A DNA stretch of 64,000 bases from Clostridium sp. 1001271st1 H5 (GTDB lineage Bacteria; Bacillota; Clostridia; Lachnospirales; Lachnospiraceae), in assembly GCF_005845215.1 (NCBI RefSeq), contig NZ_SPHO01000001.1:357146-421145 (forward strand), read 5' to 3'. Shown here in pieces: positions 8,307 through 16,739 of this stretch (the stretch's first letter is position 1; every line of letters starts with the position of its first letter). Made by a program: the position numbers and the translations under genes. The notes under the pieces are model-generated. The model was not told the DNA's origin, did not search any database, and worked only from the letters and a program-made list of their open reading frames with translations.

Positions 8307-11066
8307 ATGAAATCAATGGTACTGGGAATCCTGGCCCATGTGGATGCCGGGAAAACTACATTATCGGAAGCGCTTTTGTATCTGGCGGGAAGCATACGGA
8401 AAATGGGAAGGGTGGATAATAAGGACGCCTTTCTGGATACCTATGCCCTGGAGAGGGCCAGGGGCATCACTATTTTCTCAAAGCAGGCGGCCCTGACCTG
8501 GGAGGGCCGGCCCCTTACGCTGTTGGATACGCCGGGCCACGTGGATTTTTCCGCGGAAATGGAGCGGACGCTTCAGGTGCTGGATTATGCCATTCTGGTT
8601 ATAAGCGGCGCGGACGGCGTACAGAGCCATACCATAACCCTGTGGCGGCTGCTGGCTAAATACAGGATACCGGTATTCCTCTTTGTCAATAAAATGGACC
8701 AGCCCGGCACGGACCGGGACCAGCGGATGAAGGAACTGCAGAAACGTCTGGATGACGGGTGTGTGGATTTCGCCGGGGCCGGCACAGAGGAATTCATGGA
8801 ACACGCTGCCATGTGCGATGAGAATCTGCTGGAACATTATCTGGAAACAGGGGATGTGGAGGAAGAGGACATACGCCGCCTGATTCGGGAGCGCAGGCTG
8901 TTCCCGTGCTTCTTTGGTTCCGCCCTTAAGCTGACAGGGGTGGAGGAGCTGTTAAACGGAATCTGCAGGTGGGCCTGCCCACCGGAATATCCGGAGGAAT
9001 TTGAAGCCAGGGTATACAAGATTTCCAGGGATGACCAGGGAAACCGTCTGACCCACCTTAAGATTACAGGAGGAAGCCTTAAGGTAAAGGAACTTATTTC
9101 CAACAGAAATATGGAAAAGCCGTCGGAGGTCTGGCAGGAAAAGGTAAACCAGATTCGGGTCTATTCCGGGGACCGGTACGAAGCAGTGCCTGAGGCAGAG
9201 GCAGGAACCATATGTGCTGTCTCCGGTCTTACCAGGACCTATCCGGGGCAGGGACTGGGGGCAGGGAAGGACTCCATGCTGCCGGTGCTGGAGCCGGTGC
9301 TGAATTACCGGGTACAGCTGCCTGAGGGCTGCGACGGGGCCGTGATGCTGCCAAAGTTCCGCCAGCTGGAGGAGGAAGACCCGATGCTGCGGGTGGTATG
9401 GAATGAGGAACTGAAAGAGATTTCCATGCAGCTTATGGGAGAAGTGCAGATAGAAGTGTTAAAGAGCCTGATTGAAGAGCGCTACGGCATTCAGGTTGAA
9501 TTCGGCACAGGGAATATTGTGTATAAGGAAACCATTGCAGGCCCGGTGGAAGGGGTGGGGCATTTTGAGCCTCTGCGCCATTATGCGGAAGTCCACCTTC
9601 TGATGGAACCGGGAGAGAGAGGAAGCGGGCTTCAGTTTGAGACCAGATGCAGCGAGGATGACCTGGACAGGAACTGGCAGCGTCTGGTGCTTACCCATCT
9701 GGAGGAAAAGGTGCACCGGGGCGTCCTGACCGGGGCGCCAATAACGGATATGAAAATCACACTTGTGGCGGGCAGGGCCCATAATAAGCACACGGAAGGC
9801 GGGGATTTCAGGCAGGCCACTTACCGGGCCCTGCGCCAGGGGCTTATGGAGGCGTCCTGTATCCTGCTGGAACCGTGGTATTCCTTCCGGCTGGAGGTGC
9901 CAGAGGCATCCATCGGACGGGCCATGATTGATATCGAGAAGCGGTGCGGAACCTGCACCATCGAGGAAAACAGACAGGGACAGGCTGTTCTGGCGGGAAA
10001 AGCGCCGGTTGCAGCCATGCGGGGGTATCAGGCAGAGGTGATGTCCTACACCAGGGGACACGGTAGACTGGCATGTACGCTGAAAGGATATGAGCCGTGC
10101 CATAACAGCCAGGAGATAATTGACCAGACCGCCTATGATCCGGAGCGTGATGCAGACAATCCCACAGGTTCCGTGTTCTGCGCCCATGGGGCCGGATTTG
10201 TGGTTAGCTGGGACCAGGTGAAGGAGTATATGCATGTGGACAGCGGTCTGGTTATGGAATCCCCGGATGGGGAAGGAATGGAGGGCAAGGGAAATCCTCC
10301 TTCCTTTAGGAATCCGGGCAAATCCTCTGCCGGACAGGGAGAATCCGGGGAAATCTGGCTGGGTACGGATGAGATTGACGCCATACTGGAGCGCACTTTT
10401 TATTCCAACAGCCGGGATAAATCTGCGGCCCGCAGGGGGTATCCGGGAAAGAACCGGGGAAGCAGGCCTGCCGGCGGCTACAGCGCTCCGGTGACACGTA
10501 CCTACGGACCCCCTGGGGAAGCGGCCCGCCAGAAAAAGGAAGCCAGGGAGGAATATCTTCTGGTGGATGGCTATAATATTATGTTTGCCTGGGAGGAGCT
10601 GCGGGAGCTGGCCCAGGACAATCTGGACGGCGCAAGGGGCCGGCTTATGGATTTGCTGTGCAACTATCAGGCCATACGCAAATGCTGTCTGATGGTGGTA
10701 TTTGACGCCTACCGTGTGGCGGGCCATGCCACGGAGGTTTCTGCATACCACAATATCCAGGTGGTCTACACAAAGGAGGCCGAGACAGCAGACCAGTATA
10801 TTGAAAAGTTTGCCCATGAAAATGCCCGCAGGTTTGACGTGTCCGTGGCAACCTCGGATGGAGTGGAGCAGGTCATTATCCTGGGCCAGGGATGCCGTCT
10901 TATATCGGCCAGGGAACTGAAGGAGGAGCTGGAGCGGGTAAACGGCATGCTGAGAGAGGAGTATCTGGAACAGCCGCAGCTGAAGCGGAACCGTCTGTAT
11001 GATATACTTCCGGAGGAGGTAATGCGGCAGATGCGGGAAGCGGCCGCTGAGGACGGCCAGGACTGA
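8307..11066 (+). CDS. TetM-like translational GTPase fused to a Rae1/YacP-type NYN nuclease domain
   Basis: A 919-residue protein in two parts. Residues 1-~640 follow the TetM/TetO ribosome-protection (EF-G-like) layout. The G motifs are AHVDAGKTT (10-18), RGIT (52-55), DTPGH (74-78) and NKMD (128-131), followed by EF-G-type domains. The domain IV tip reads HNKHTEGGDF (492-501) rather than the TetM tip containing SPVSTP, so tetracycline resistance is not supported. A polar linker (~645-745) leads to an NYN/PIN-like domain. Its VDGYN (753-757), VVFDAY, TKEAETADQYIE and ATSDGVEQ segments closely match Rae1 (YacP), a ribosome-associated nuclease that cuts mRNA in the A site. The start at ATG 8307 matches the TetM N-terminus; ATG 8268 overlaps the previous stop. 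Inferred role: entering stalled ribosomes and cutting the mRNA there. Confidence 0.88.
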   Translation: MKSMVLGILAHVDAGKTTLSEALLYLAGSIRKMGRVDNKDAFLDTYALERARGITIFSKQAALTWEGRPLTLLDTPGHVDFSAEMERTLQVLDYAILVISGADGVQSHTITLWRLLAKYRIPVFLFVNKMDQPGTDRDQRMKELQKRLDDGCVDFAGAGTEEFMEHAAMCDENLLEHYLETGDVEEEDIRRLIRERRLFPCFFGSALKLTGVEELLNGICRWACPPEYPEEFEARVYKISRDDQGNRLTHLKITGGSLKVKELISNRNMEKPSEVWQEKVNQIRVYSGDRYEAVPEAEAGTICAVSGLTRTYPGQGLGAGKDSMLPVLEPVLNYRVQLPEGCDGAVMLPKFRQLEEEDPMLRVVWNEELKEISMQLMGEVQIEVLKSLIEERYGIQVEFGTGNIVYKETIAGPVEGVGHFEPLRHYAEVHLLMEPGERGSGLQFETRCSEDDLDRNWQRLVLTHLEEKVHRGVLTGAPITDMKITLVAGRAHNKHTEGGDFRQATYRALRQGLMEASCILLEPWYSFRLEVPEASIGRAMIDIEKRCGTCTIEENRQGQAVLAGKAPVAAMRGYQAEVMSYTRGHGRLACTLKGYEPCHNSQEIIDQTAYDPERDADNPTGSVFCAHGAGFVVSWDQVKEYMHVDSGLVMESPDGEGMEGKGNPPSFRNPGKSSAGQGESGEIWLGTDEIDAILERTFYSNSRDKSAARRGYPGKNRGSRPAGGYSAPVTRTYGPPGEAARQKKEAREEYLLVDGYNIMFAWEELRELAQDNLDGARGRLMDLLCNYQAIRKCCLMVVFDAYRVAGHATEVSAYHNIQVVYTKEAETADQYIEKFAHENARRFDVSVATSDGVEQVIILGQGCRLISARELKEELERVNGMLREEYLEQPQLKRNRLYDILPEEVMRQMREAAAEDGQD

Positions 11067-11155
11067 ATTCAAAGACACGCTTTGGCGCAGCAGCTATCCC
11101 CGGCAGGAAACAGGAACCGTGTTTTAGAAGCAAATTATGATAAAAAAGCAAAAAA

Positions 11156-11186
11156 TGTATGGAATTCCACAAACCGGGACATACTA
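11156..11186 (+). promoter_or_regulatory. Candidate forespore (sigma-G/F type) promoter for the DUF378 gene
   Basis: CATACTA (11180-11186) is identical to the sigma-G -10 consensus. TGTATG (11156-11161) lies 18 nt upstream and matches the -35 consensus TGMATA in part. It lies 73 nt before the DUF378 start codon. Confidence 0.4.
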
Positions 11187-11258
11187 CCAGCGTATAGCAA
11201 GCTGCATAAGTGGCTGGAGAACAGGCACGAAATGCTCATGACAAGGAGGTAGCATGCA

Positions 11259-11465
11259 ATGGGAAATAAGGCATTGGATTATACCGCTCTTACAATCGCC
11301 CTGATTGGGGCTGTGAACTGGGGGCTGGTAGGATTCTTTAATTTCAACCTGGTTTCATGGATTTTCGGAACAGCTTCCTGGGTAACCAGGATCATCTATG
11401 CGCTGGTGGGTTTGTGTGGTCTGTATCTGATTACATTTTACTCACATTCGGGCAGAGAAGCATAA
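11259..11465 (+). CDS. DUF378 family small membrane protein
   Basis: A 68-residue protein with two membrane helices (about 6-28 and 38-60). The family signature ALIGAVNWGLVGFFNFNLV is in the first helix and hairpin. DUF378 proteins (YuzA-like) are widespread in Firmicutes; their biochemical role is unknown. The start has AAGGAGG (11244-11250) about 8 nt upstream. It stands alone between the GTPase fusion and a terminator. A sigma-G-like box upstream hints at expression in the forespore. Confidence 0.85.
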   Translation: MGNKALDYTALTIALIGAVNWGLVGFFNFNLVSWIFGTASWVTRIIYALVGLCGLYLITFYSHSGREA

Positions 11466-11470
11466 AGAGA

Positions 11471-11505
11471 AAGAGGCAGGGCTGTTCGGTCCTGCCTCTT
11501 CCTTT
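11471..11505 (+). terminator. Intrinsic terminator after the DUF378 gene
   Basis: A perfect 10-bp stem pairs AAGAGGCAGG (11471-11480) with CCTGCCTCTT (11491-11500), followed by a mixed T-rich tail (CCTTTGT). Confidence 0.75.
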
Positions 11506-11531
11506 GTGCGCCTAATGCCTGTCTGATTTCC

Positions 11532-11795
11532 TTGTATGGGTTCCCTATATTTTCCGGCTTTCCTATTTTTTTCTTATATTGTCCTTGCATATCAGAGAAG
11601 GCGGACGGAATCGAGGACTCCATTGACCTGACAGAGCACAGCGAGACAGCGGGCATCTATGAAGCGGCTGAGAATAAGGTGGTCAAGTCCATCATACGCA
11701 GACAGACAACAGAGACAGACAGTGTATCCGGGGCAACCAATTCTTCCAGGGGAATCATGGAGGCTGTGTCAGATGCATTGAAACAGGCAGAATAA
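11532..11795 (+). pseudogene. FMN-binding domain protein, C-terminal remnant
   Basis: From about nt 11589 the frame encodes a segment matching the C-terminal half of FMN_bind domains: EHSETAGI, then DSVSGATNSSRGIMEAV, whose SGAT motif is where FMN is covalently held in related proteins. The first ~19 codons from TTG 11532 are hydrophobic and unrelated to the family, and no ribosome site is visible. It reads as a 5'-truncated copy left after deletion, though expression as a small protein cannot be ruled out. A terminator follows it. Confidence 0.6.
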
Positions 11796-11826
11796 AAGAA
11801 AAGGGAATACTTGTAAGTGCTGTTTA

Positions 11827-11876
11827 AACAGCAGGACCTGTATGCAGATTCAACGCAGAACCAGGTCCTGTTTTTA
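11827..11876 (+). terminator. Intrinsic terminator after the FMN-binding remnant
   Basis: CAGGACCTG (11832-11840) pairs with CAGGTCCTG (11862-11870), followed by TTTTT; flanking A/T bases extend the stem. Confidence 0.75.
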
Positions 11877-11932
11877 AGGTTCTGTTTTTAGGCCCTGACG
11901 CTTTCGCCCTGTCATTTTTCATACATCCAGAA

Positions 11933-11962
11933 TAGACAGCAGGCTGTCCAGCGTGTTATACT
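11933..11962 (+). promoter_or_regulatory. Sigma-A promoter for the SBP-GGDEF pair
   Basis: TAGACA (11933-11938), an 18-nt spacer and TATACT (11957-11962) lie 75 nt upstream of the lipoprotein start. Confidence 0.55.
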
Positions 11963-12036
11963 TAAGGTGAGGTATGTTTGGAACGTGGCGGCGTCTGTGT
12001 CTGCCAAGGGAGGACTGCCAAGGGAGGAACTTCTTT

Positions 12037-13476
12037 ATGAATCGCAGACTATGTGTATATATATCGGCGGCTGTCATGGCCGCCCTTTTGGGGATTAGCG
12101 GATGCAGGGCCGGGGAAAGAAAAAAGGAAGACACAGGAAAGCCCACGGTGGTAGTGCTCTGGCATTCCTATAACGCAGTGGCCAAAAGCGCGTTTGATGA
12201 TTTGGTTATGGAGTTTAACGAGACGGTTGGCATGGAGCAGGGAATCATAGTGGAGCCGGTTGGATACGGCTCCAGCAATGAACTGGACGATGTGCTGTAC
12301 GCATCGGCCAGCCATGTCATTGGCTCAGAACCGCTGCCGGATATATTTGCATCCTACCCGGACAGCGCCTACAGGCTGGACGGGATAGCTCCCCTGGTCC
12401 GTTTGGACGGCTATTTTTCGGAAGATGAACTGGACGCTTACCGGCCTGAGTTCCTGGCGGAAGGCGTCTGGGGAGGGGACGGCATGCACCGGATGGTTCC
12501 GGTGGCAAAATCCACGGAAATTCTTTATCTCAACGAGACGGACTGGGAGGCATTTGCCGGGGATACAGGCGCAGGCAAAGAGATGCTTAAGACCTGGGAG
12601 GGGCTGGCTCAGGCCGCGGGCATGTATTATGAATGGTCCGGCGGGAGTCCGTTCCTGGGCATGAATGCGTTCAATGATTTTGCCGCGCTGTCAGCCGCCC
12701 AGCTGGGGGAAGGCATCTGCCGGACGCAGGACGGGCCTGAATTCAATTATTCCAGGGAGACTGCCAGGCGGGTATGGGATGCTTACTATGTACCTCATAT
12801 AAAGGGCTGGTATGAGAGCAGGACCTATAACCAGGACGGCATAAAAAGCGGGCGTTTGATGGCTTATATCGGTTCCTCGGCTGGCGCCGGTTTCTTCCCC
12901 CAGGTGGTGATTGAGGATGAGAAGCAGTCCCATCCGATTTCCTGCGGGAGCTATGCCTATCCTGTTTTTCAGGGCGGTACGCCTTATATGGGGCAGAGAG
13001 GGGCAAATATGGCGGTATTTGCTTCGGATGAGAGCCACCAGCAGGCATCGGTCCGGTTCCTTAAATGGTTCACGCAGCCGGAGCAGAATATACGTTTTGC
13101 CGTGGCTACAGGATATCTGCCTGTGCAGAAAAAGGCGCTGGAATCCGTATCGGACCTGGTAGCCCAGGTGGAAAGCCAGGACAATGCCCAGGCAGTGGAG
13201 CAGAGCATCCGGGCCTCCCTTAAAGCGCTGGAAAACCACAATGTCTATGTCCGGGAAACCTTCCTGGGCTCCTATGATATGGACCAGATATTTTCTGTGT
13301 CTCTGGAGAACCGGATAAACACGGATTTGGAAACCCTGAGGCGGCGGATGGAAAAGGGAGAGAGCAGGGAGTCTGTGGAACGGGAGCTGCTGGACGACGG
13401 GCATTTTGACAGTTGGTATGAAACACTTCTAAAGGAAATGGCTGGTAAGACAGATGGACAGAAAATTCAGAAGTAA
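12037..13476 (+). CDS. Extracellular solute-binding lipoprotein, family 1
   Basis: A 479-residue ABC-type binding protein. The signal peptide ends in a lipobox (LGISGC, Cys at 23), so it should be a lipoprotein on the outer face of the membrane. The rest follows the sugar-binding SBP_bac_1 pattern: a first strand VVVLWHSYN, and later YPVFQGGTPYMGQRGANMAVFA and FLKWFTQPEQN. ATG 12037 is chosen for AGGGAGGA at 12021-12028 and because it places the signal peptide at the N-terminus. No permease or ATPase gene is adjacent. The 3' end overlaps the following GGDEF gene by 23 nt, indicating translational coupling. It more likely senses a ligand for the neighbour than feeds a transporter; this is inference. 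Confidence 0.85.
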   Translation: MNRRLCVYISAAVMAALLGISGCRAGERKKEDTGKPTVVVLWHSYNAVAKSAFDDLVMEFNETVGMEQGIIVEPVGYGSSNELDDVLYASASHVIGSEPLPDIFASYPDSAYRLDGIAPLVRLDGYFSEDELDAYRPEFLAEGVWGGDGMHRMVPVAKSTEILYLNETDWEAFAGDTGAGKEMLKTWEGLAQAAGMYYEWSGGSPFLGMNAFNDFAALSAAQLGEGICRTQDGPEFNYSRETARRVWDAYYVPHIKGWYESRTYNQDGIKSGRLMAYIGSSAGAGFFPQVVIEDEKQSHPISCGSYAYPVFQGGTPYMGQRGANMAVFASDESHQQASVRFLKWFTQPEQNIRFAVATGYLPVQKKALESVSDLVAQVESQDNAQAVEQSIRASLKALENHNVYVRETFLGSYDMDQIFSVSLENRINTDLETLRRRMEKGESRESVERELLDDGHFDSWYETLLKEMAGKTDGQKIQK

Positions 13477-15412
13477 ATCCATAGCGTTCAAGCTGACGAT
13501 AGCGTTTGTGGTATCCATGGTGCTGCAGAGTGTCCTTCTGGTGTCCTTCATGGTGGCAGGGGGAGTCATGGAACAGGCAGAGGCCAACCAATACCGTATA
13601 TTTGCGGAAAAGGTAAAGGGACGCAGGAATAATCTGGAAAACCAGATGAAGAATGTCTGGACTAATTTCAGCCATCATACGGACAACATAAGCCGGTATT
13701 TTGACAGTCCGGACGGGATGGAGTATCAGGGACAGCCGGACCGTATCCTGGAGGCGCTGGCGCCGGAGGTGCTGGCTGCCCTGTATGATACAAAGACCAC
13801 GGGCGCGTTCCTGATTCTGCCGGATGAGGGGGAGACGGACGGTTCCCTGGCTGCCCTGTATTTCAGGAATAATAACCCGGACCGCAACAGCAGCCAGAAT
13901 GAAAACCTGTATATGCTCATCGGCCCGTGGAATGTAGCTGAGAAGATGAAGATTGCCACCACGGCAAACTGGAATTTCCGGTTGGAGGTAAATGAGGAAA
14001 ACCGTGATTTCTTCCGCAAACCCTGGGATGCAGCAGTGGAAAACGGCCGTTCCAAATGGCTGGGATACTGGAATCCTCCCTTTCAGGTCAATGAGGGGGA
14101 TGAGGATGTAATTACCTATTCCGTGCCTCTGTTCGGTCAGGACGGCAGGGTGCGGGCTGTCTTTGGAGTGGAGATATCCGTAAGTTACCTGTACCGGTTC
14201 CTGCCTGCATCTGAACTCCAGACAGGGGATTCCTATGGTTATGTCATGGGATACCGGTCCGGGCAGGAGGATATGGAGGCAGCGGTTACCTATGGCGCTC
14301 TCCAGAAACAGCTGGTTGGCCGGAACGACAGGCTTGGCCTGGAACTTAAAGATAAGGAAAATTCCATATATAGCCTGCTGAACAGCGTAAGAACCGGGCA
14401 GGAGGACGGGCGGATAGCAGCCTGTGTGAACCAGATGGGGATGTACTACCATAATACCCCGTTTGAAGGAGAAGAGTGGTATCTGGTGGGCCTTATGGAG
14501 GAGCCGGTGCTTCTGCAGTTTCCCCGCAGGATTGGACAGATACTGGGGTATTCCCTGGTCCTTTCCCTGGCGGCAGGCCTTATGATTGCCGTGTTTACCA
14601 GCCAGTGGTTTGCCAGGCATGCAAAGCTCATTGAGCTGTCTGAACTGCCGGTGGGAGCCTTCGAGCTGTCAGGCCGGTCATCCAAGGTGCTTATGACCAG
14701 CCAGATTCCCAGGCTTTTAAGGCTTACAAAGGAGCAGGAGCGCCTGTTTTCCAGGGATAAGGACGAATTCATAGGGTACCTAAAGGGCCTTGTTCCTTAC
14801 AGCGACGGAGGGCCCGGCGTGGTGAAGATGGATACCGGGGAAGGTTCCCGGTGGATTAAGATAACATGTAAGACGGCCGCCCATTCTGTGCGCTGCGTGG
14901 TAGAGGATGTGACGGATGAAATCCTTGAGACAAAGGCTCTGAAGGTGGAGCGCGACAGGGACGGACTTACAGGCGTGGGGAACCGTCTGGCCTATGAACA
15001 TATGCTGCAGCACAAGAGAAGCCATCCGGAGGAGATGCCGGGCAGCGGTTTTCTCATGTGCGACCTCAACGACCTGAAGGGGGTCAACGACCGCTTCGGT
15101 CATGACAAGGGAGACGAATACATCCGCAGGTCCGCCGGCATTATACGGGAAGCATTTCCCGGCGCGCCCCTGTTCCGTATTGGCGGGGATGAGTTTGTGG
15201 TTCAGCTGGACGGCATGGGACAGGAACAGGTGACACGGGGAATCCAGGCCATGGAGGCGGAGGTGAAGGCTTACAGCGCAGGGAATGTGTTCCCTGCGGG
15301 CATTGCGGCAGGCTATGCTTTCTTTGACCCGTGCAAGGATGTAAGCCTGGAGAGTACGCTGGCCAGGGCGGATTCTTACATGTACAGGAAGAAGCGTAAG
15401 ATGAAGCCATAG
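13454..15412 (+). CDS. Membrane diguanylate cyclase with extracellular sensor domain
   Basis: A 652-residue protein. A membrane helix at ~12-36 and a second at ~360-385 enclose an extracellular Cache-like sensor region. A short cytoplasmic linker leads to a GGDEF domain. The active-site motif GGDEF is intact (577-581), as are DGLTGVGNR and CDLNDLKGVND, so synthesis of cyclic di-GMP from GTP is expected. The RxxD inhibitory site normally found five residues before GGDEF is absent, so product inhibition there is unlikely. The gene overlaps the upstream binding-protein gene by 23 nt, suggesting that the lipoprotein presents a ligand to this sensor. Confidence 0.88.
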   Translation: MDRKFRSKSIAFKLTIAFVVSMVLQSVLLVSFMVAGGVMEQAEANQYRIFAEKVKGRRNNLENQMKNVWTNFSHHTDNISRYFDSPDGMEYQGQPDRILEALAPEVLAALYDTKTTGAFLILPDEGETDGSLAALYFRNNNPDRNSSQNENLYMLIGPWNVAEKMKIATTANWNFRLEVNEENRDFFRKPWDAAVENGRSKWLGYWNPPFQVNEGDEDVITYSVPLFGQDGRVRAVFGVEISVSYLYRFLPASELQTGDSYGYVMGYRSGQEDMEAAVTYGALQKQLVGRNDRLGLELKDKENSIYSLLNSVRTGQEDGRIAACVNQMGMYYHNTPFEGEEWYLVGLMEEPVLLQFPRRIGQILGYSLVLSLAAGLMIAVFTSQWFARHAKLIELSELPVGAFELSGRSSKVLMTSQIPRLLRLTKEQERLFSRDKDEFIGYLKGLVPYSDGGPGVVKMDTGEGSRWIKITCKTAAHSVRCVVEDVTDEILETKALKVERDRDGLTGVGNRLAYEHMLQHKRSHPEEMPGSGFLMCDLNDLKGVNDRFGHDKGDEYIRRSAGIIREAFPGAPLFRIGGDEFVVQLDGMGQEQVTRGIQAMEAEVKAYSAGNVFPAGIAAGYAFFDPCKDVSLESTLARADSYMYRKKRKMKP

Positions 15413-15475
15413 ATGAAGCGTATCAGAACATTTTAATACAGAATCAGAGGAAAAAAACGATTGGAGGCATATCAT

Positions 15476-16456
15476 ATGAATTGGGCAATTTTGGCAACTG
15501 GTACCATCGCGGCAAAGTTCGCTGACACAGTAAATGGAATGAAGGGTGAGGACCGCCTGGCGGCCTGCGGGTCCCGTTCCGTGGAAAAGGCAGAGGCATT
15601 CGGAAAAAAATACGGGATTTCCAGGGCATATGGTTCCTATGAGGAACTTCTCAGGGACCCTGAGGTGGATGCGGTCTATGTGGCTACCCCCAACAACATG
15701 CACTATGAAAACTGCATGGCATGCCTTGAAGCGGGAAAGCATGTGTTATGTGAAAAACCATTTACCACCAATGTAAAGGATGGGGAACGGCTGTTTGCCG
15801 CAGCAGAGGAAAAGGGGCTGTTTATCATGGAAGCGTTCTGGATCCGCCATCTTCCGGCCCTGAAAAAGATGCAGGAGCTGATACGGGAAGGAGTCATAGG
15901 CCAGGTGGGCTTTGCCAGATGCGATTACGGCTTTGTGGCCGGAGGAGCAAGAAAGGCGCGCAAGTTTGATTCCGGTCTGGGCGGAGGCGCGCTTCTGGAT
16001 GTGGGAATCTATAACCTGGGATTCCTGCGCATGGTCATGGGAGATGTGCCGCCGGAACATTTTACATCAGAGCACCATCTGAATGAATTCGGCACCGATG
16101 ATTACAGTACGATTCTTCTGCGCTATCCGGGAGGCGCCAGGGCGGCGGCCACCGCCTCCATCGGCATGGATATGCCAAGGGAAGCAGCCGTGTTCGGCTC
16201 CGGGGGCTCCATTTACCTGCCGGATTACCAGAAGGCTGAACGGCTGGTCATCCGGCCCATGAAAGGGGAGGAATATGTCCTGGATTTTCCCTTTGAGGTA
16301 AATGGATTTGAATATCAGATACAGGAGGTGAACCGGTGCGTCCGTCTGGGCATGTCGTCCAGCGATGTGCTTAAGAAGGAGGATACCCTGGACATCCTTG
16401 GTCTGATGGATGAAATCAGGGCTTCCTGGGGACTTGTGTTTGATTGTGAAAAATAA
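15476..16456 (+). CDS. Gfo/Idh/MocA family NAD(P)-dependent oxidoreductase
   Basis: A 326-residue protein with an N-terminal Rossmann fold (AILATGTIAAKFA) and the family hallmark CEKPF near residue 100, whose Lys is catalytic. The C-terminal alpha/beta domain (~125-326) binds the sugar or polyol substrate, which cannot be named from sequence. ATG 15476 is chosen for GGAGG at 15463-15467; TTG 15461 is an alternative that lacks a site. It resembles dehydrogenases acting on inositols or trans-dihydrodiols. It stands alone between the GGDEF gene and a strong terminator. Confidence 0.88.
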   Translation: MNWAILATGTIAAKFADTVNGMKGEDRLAACGSRSVEKAEAFGKKYGISRAYGSYEELLRDPEVDAVYVATPNNMHYENCMACLEAGKHVLCEKPFTTNVKDGERLFAAAEEKGLFIMEAFWIRHLPALKKMQELIREGVIGQVGFARCDYGFVAGGARKARKFDSGLGGGALLDVGIYNLGFLRMVMGDVPPEHFTSEHHLNEFGTDDYSTILLRYPGGARAAATASIGMDMPREAAVFGSGGSIYLPDYQKAERLVIRPMKGEEYVLDFPFEVNGFEYQIQEVNRCVRLGMSSSDVLKKEDTLDILGLMDEIRASWGLVFDCEK

Positions 16457-16476
16457 TGGATTTCGGAAATTTTTTC

Positions 16477-16539
16477 CGGCCCCGAACTGCAAAACAGAGA
16501 AAATACTTTGTTTTGTAAGGTTTTGGGGCCGTTTTATTT
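16477..16539 (+). terminator. Intrinsic terminator after the Gfo/Idh gene
   Basis: CGGCCCC (16477-16483) pairs with GGGGCCG (16525-16531), with inner pairing of CAAAAC and GTTTTG, followed by TTTTATTT. Confidence 0.8.
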
Positions 16540-16600
16540 GATAAAAATGAAGGAATAATTAAAAAAATTGATGCAATTCTTACCATTTACACAAAATATG

Positions 16601-16629
16601 TGGAAATTTTTTCTGAAGAATGTTATAAT
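16601..16629 (+). promoter_or_regulatory. Sigma-A promoter for the OPT transporter gene
   Basis: TGGAAA (16601-16606), a 17-nt spacer and a perfect TATAAT (16624-16629). Transcription should begin almost exactly at the base of the following hairpin. Confidence 0.6.
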
Positions 16630-16639
16630 TGCGGAGATA

Positions 16640-16680
16640 AGATACAAGCCGCCCTGTTTCGGCAGGGTAGGCTTGTATCT
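16640..16680 (+). promoter_or_regulatory. Strong hairpin at the 5' end of the OPT transcript
   Basis: An 11-bp perfect stem (16640-16650 with 16670-16680) continues through a 1x2 internal loop into a 5-bp stem (16652-16656 with 16663-16667) closed by TTTCGG. It sits at the extreme 5' end of the predicted RNA. Downstream, a short CCAAA/TTTGG stem followed by TTTTTAT (about 16692-16711) looks like a weak terminator, so attenuation is possible. Confidence 0.55.
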
Positions 16681-16739
16681 CGCGTAGGAGCCAAAATATT
16701 TGGTTTTTATGCGGTTAATACGAAAGGAGCGATAGATAC

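Noticed and set aside
8307-11066. Simple label of tetracycline resistance protein
   Set aside because: The domain IV tip does not carry the TetM drug-displacing sequence, and a nuclease domain is fused at the C-terminus.
9459-11078. 539-codon minus-strand frame opposite the GTPase fusion
   Set aside because: Shadow of a GC-rich coding strand; the + strand frame has clear GTPase and nuclease motifs.
16640-16711. T-box leader for the OPT gene
   Set aside because: Lacks AGAGAGCC-type and T-box core sequences.
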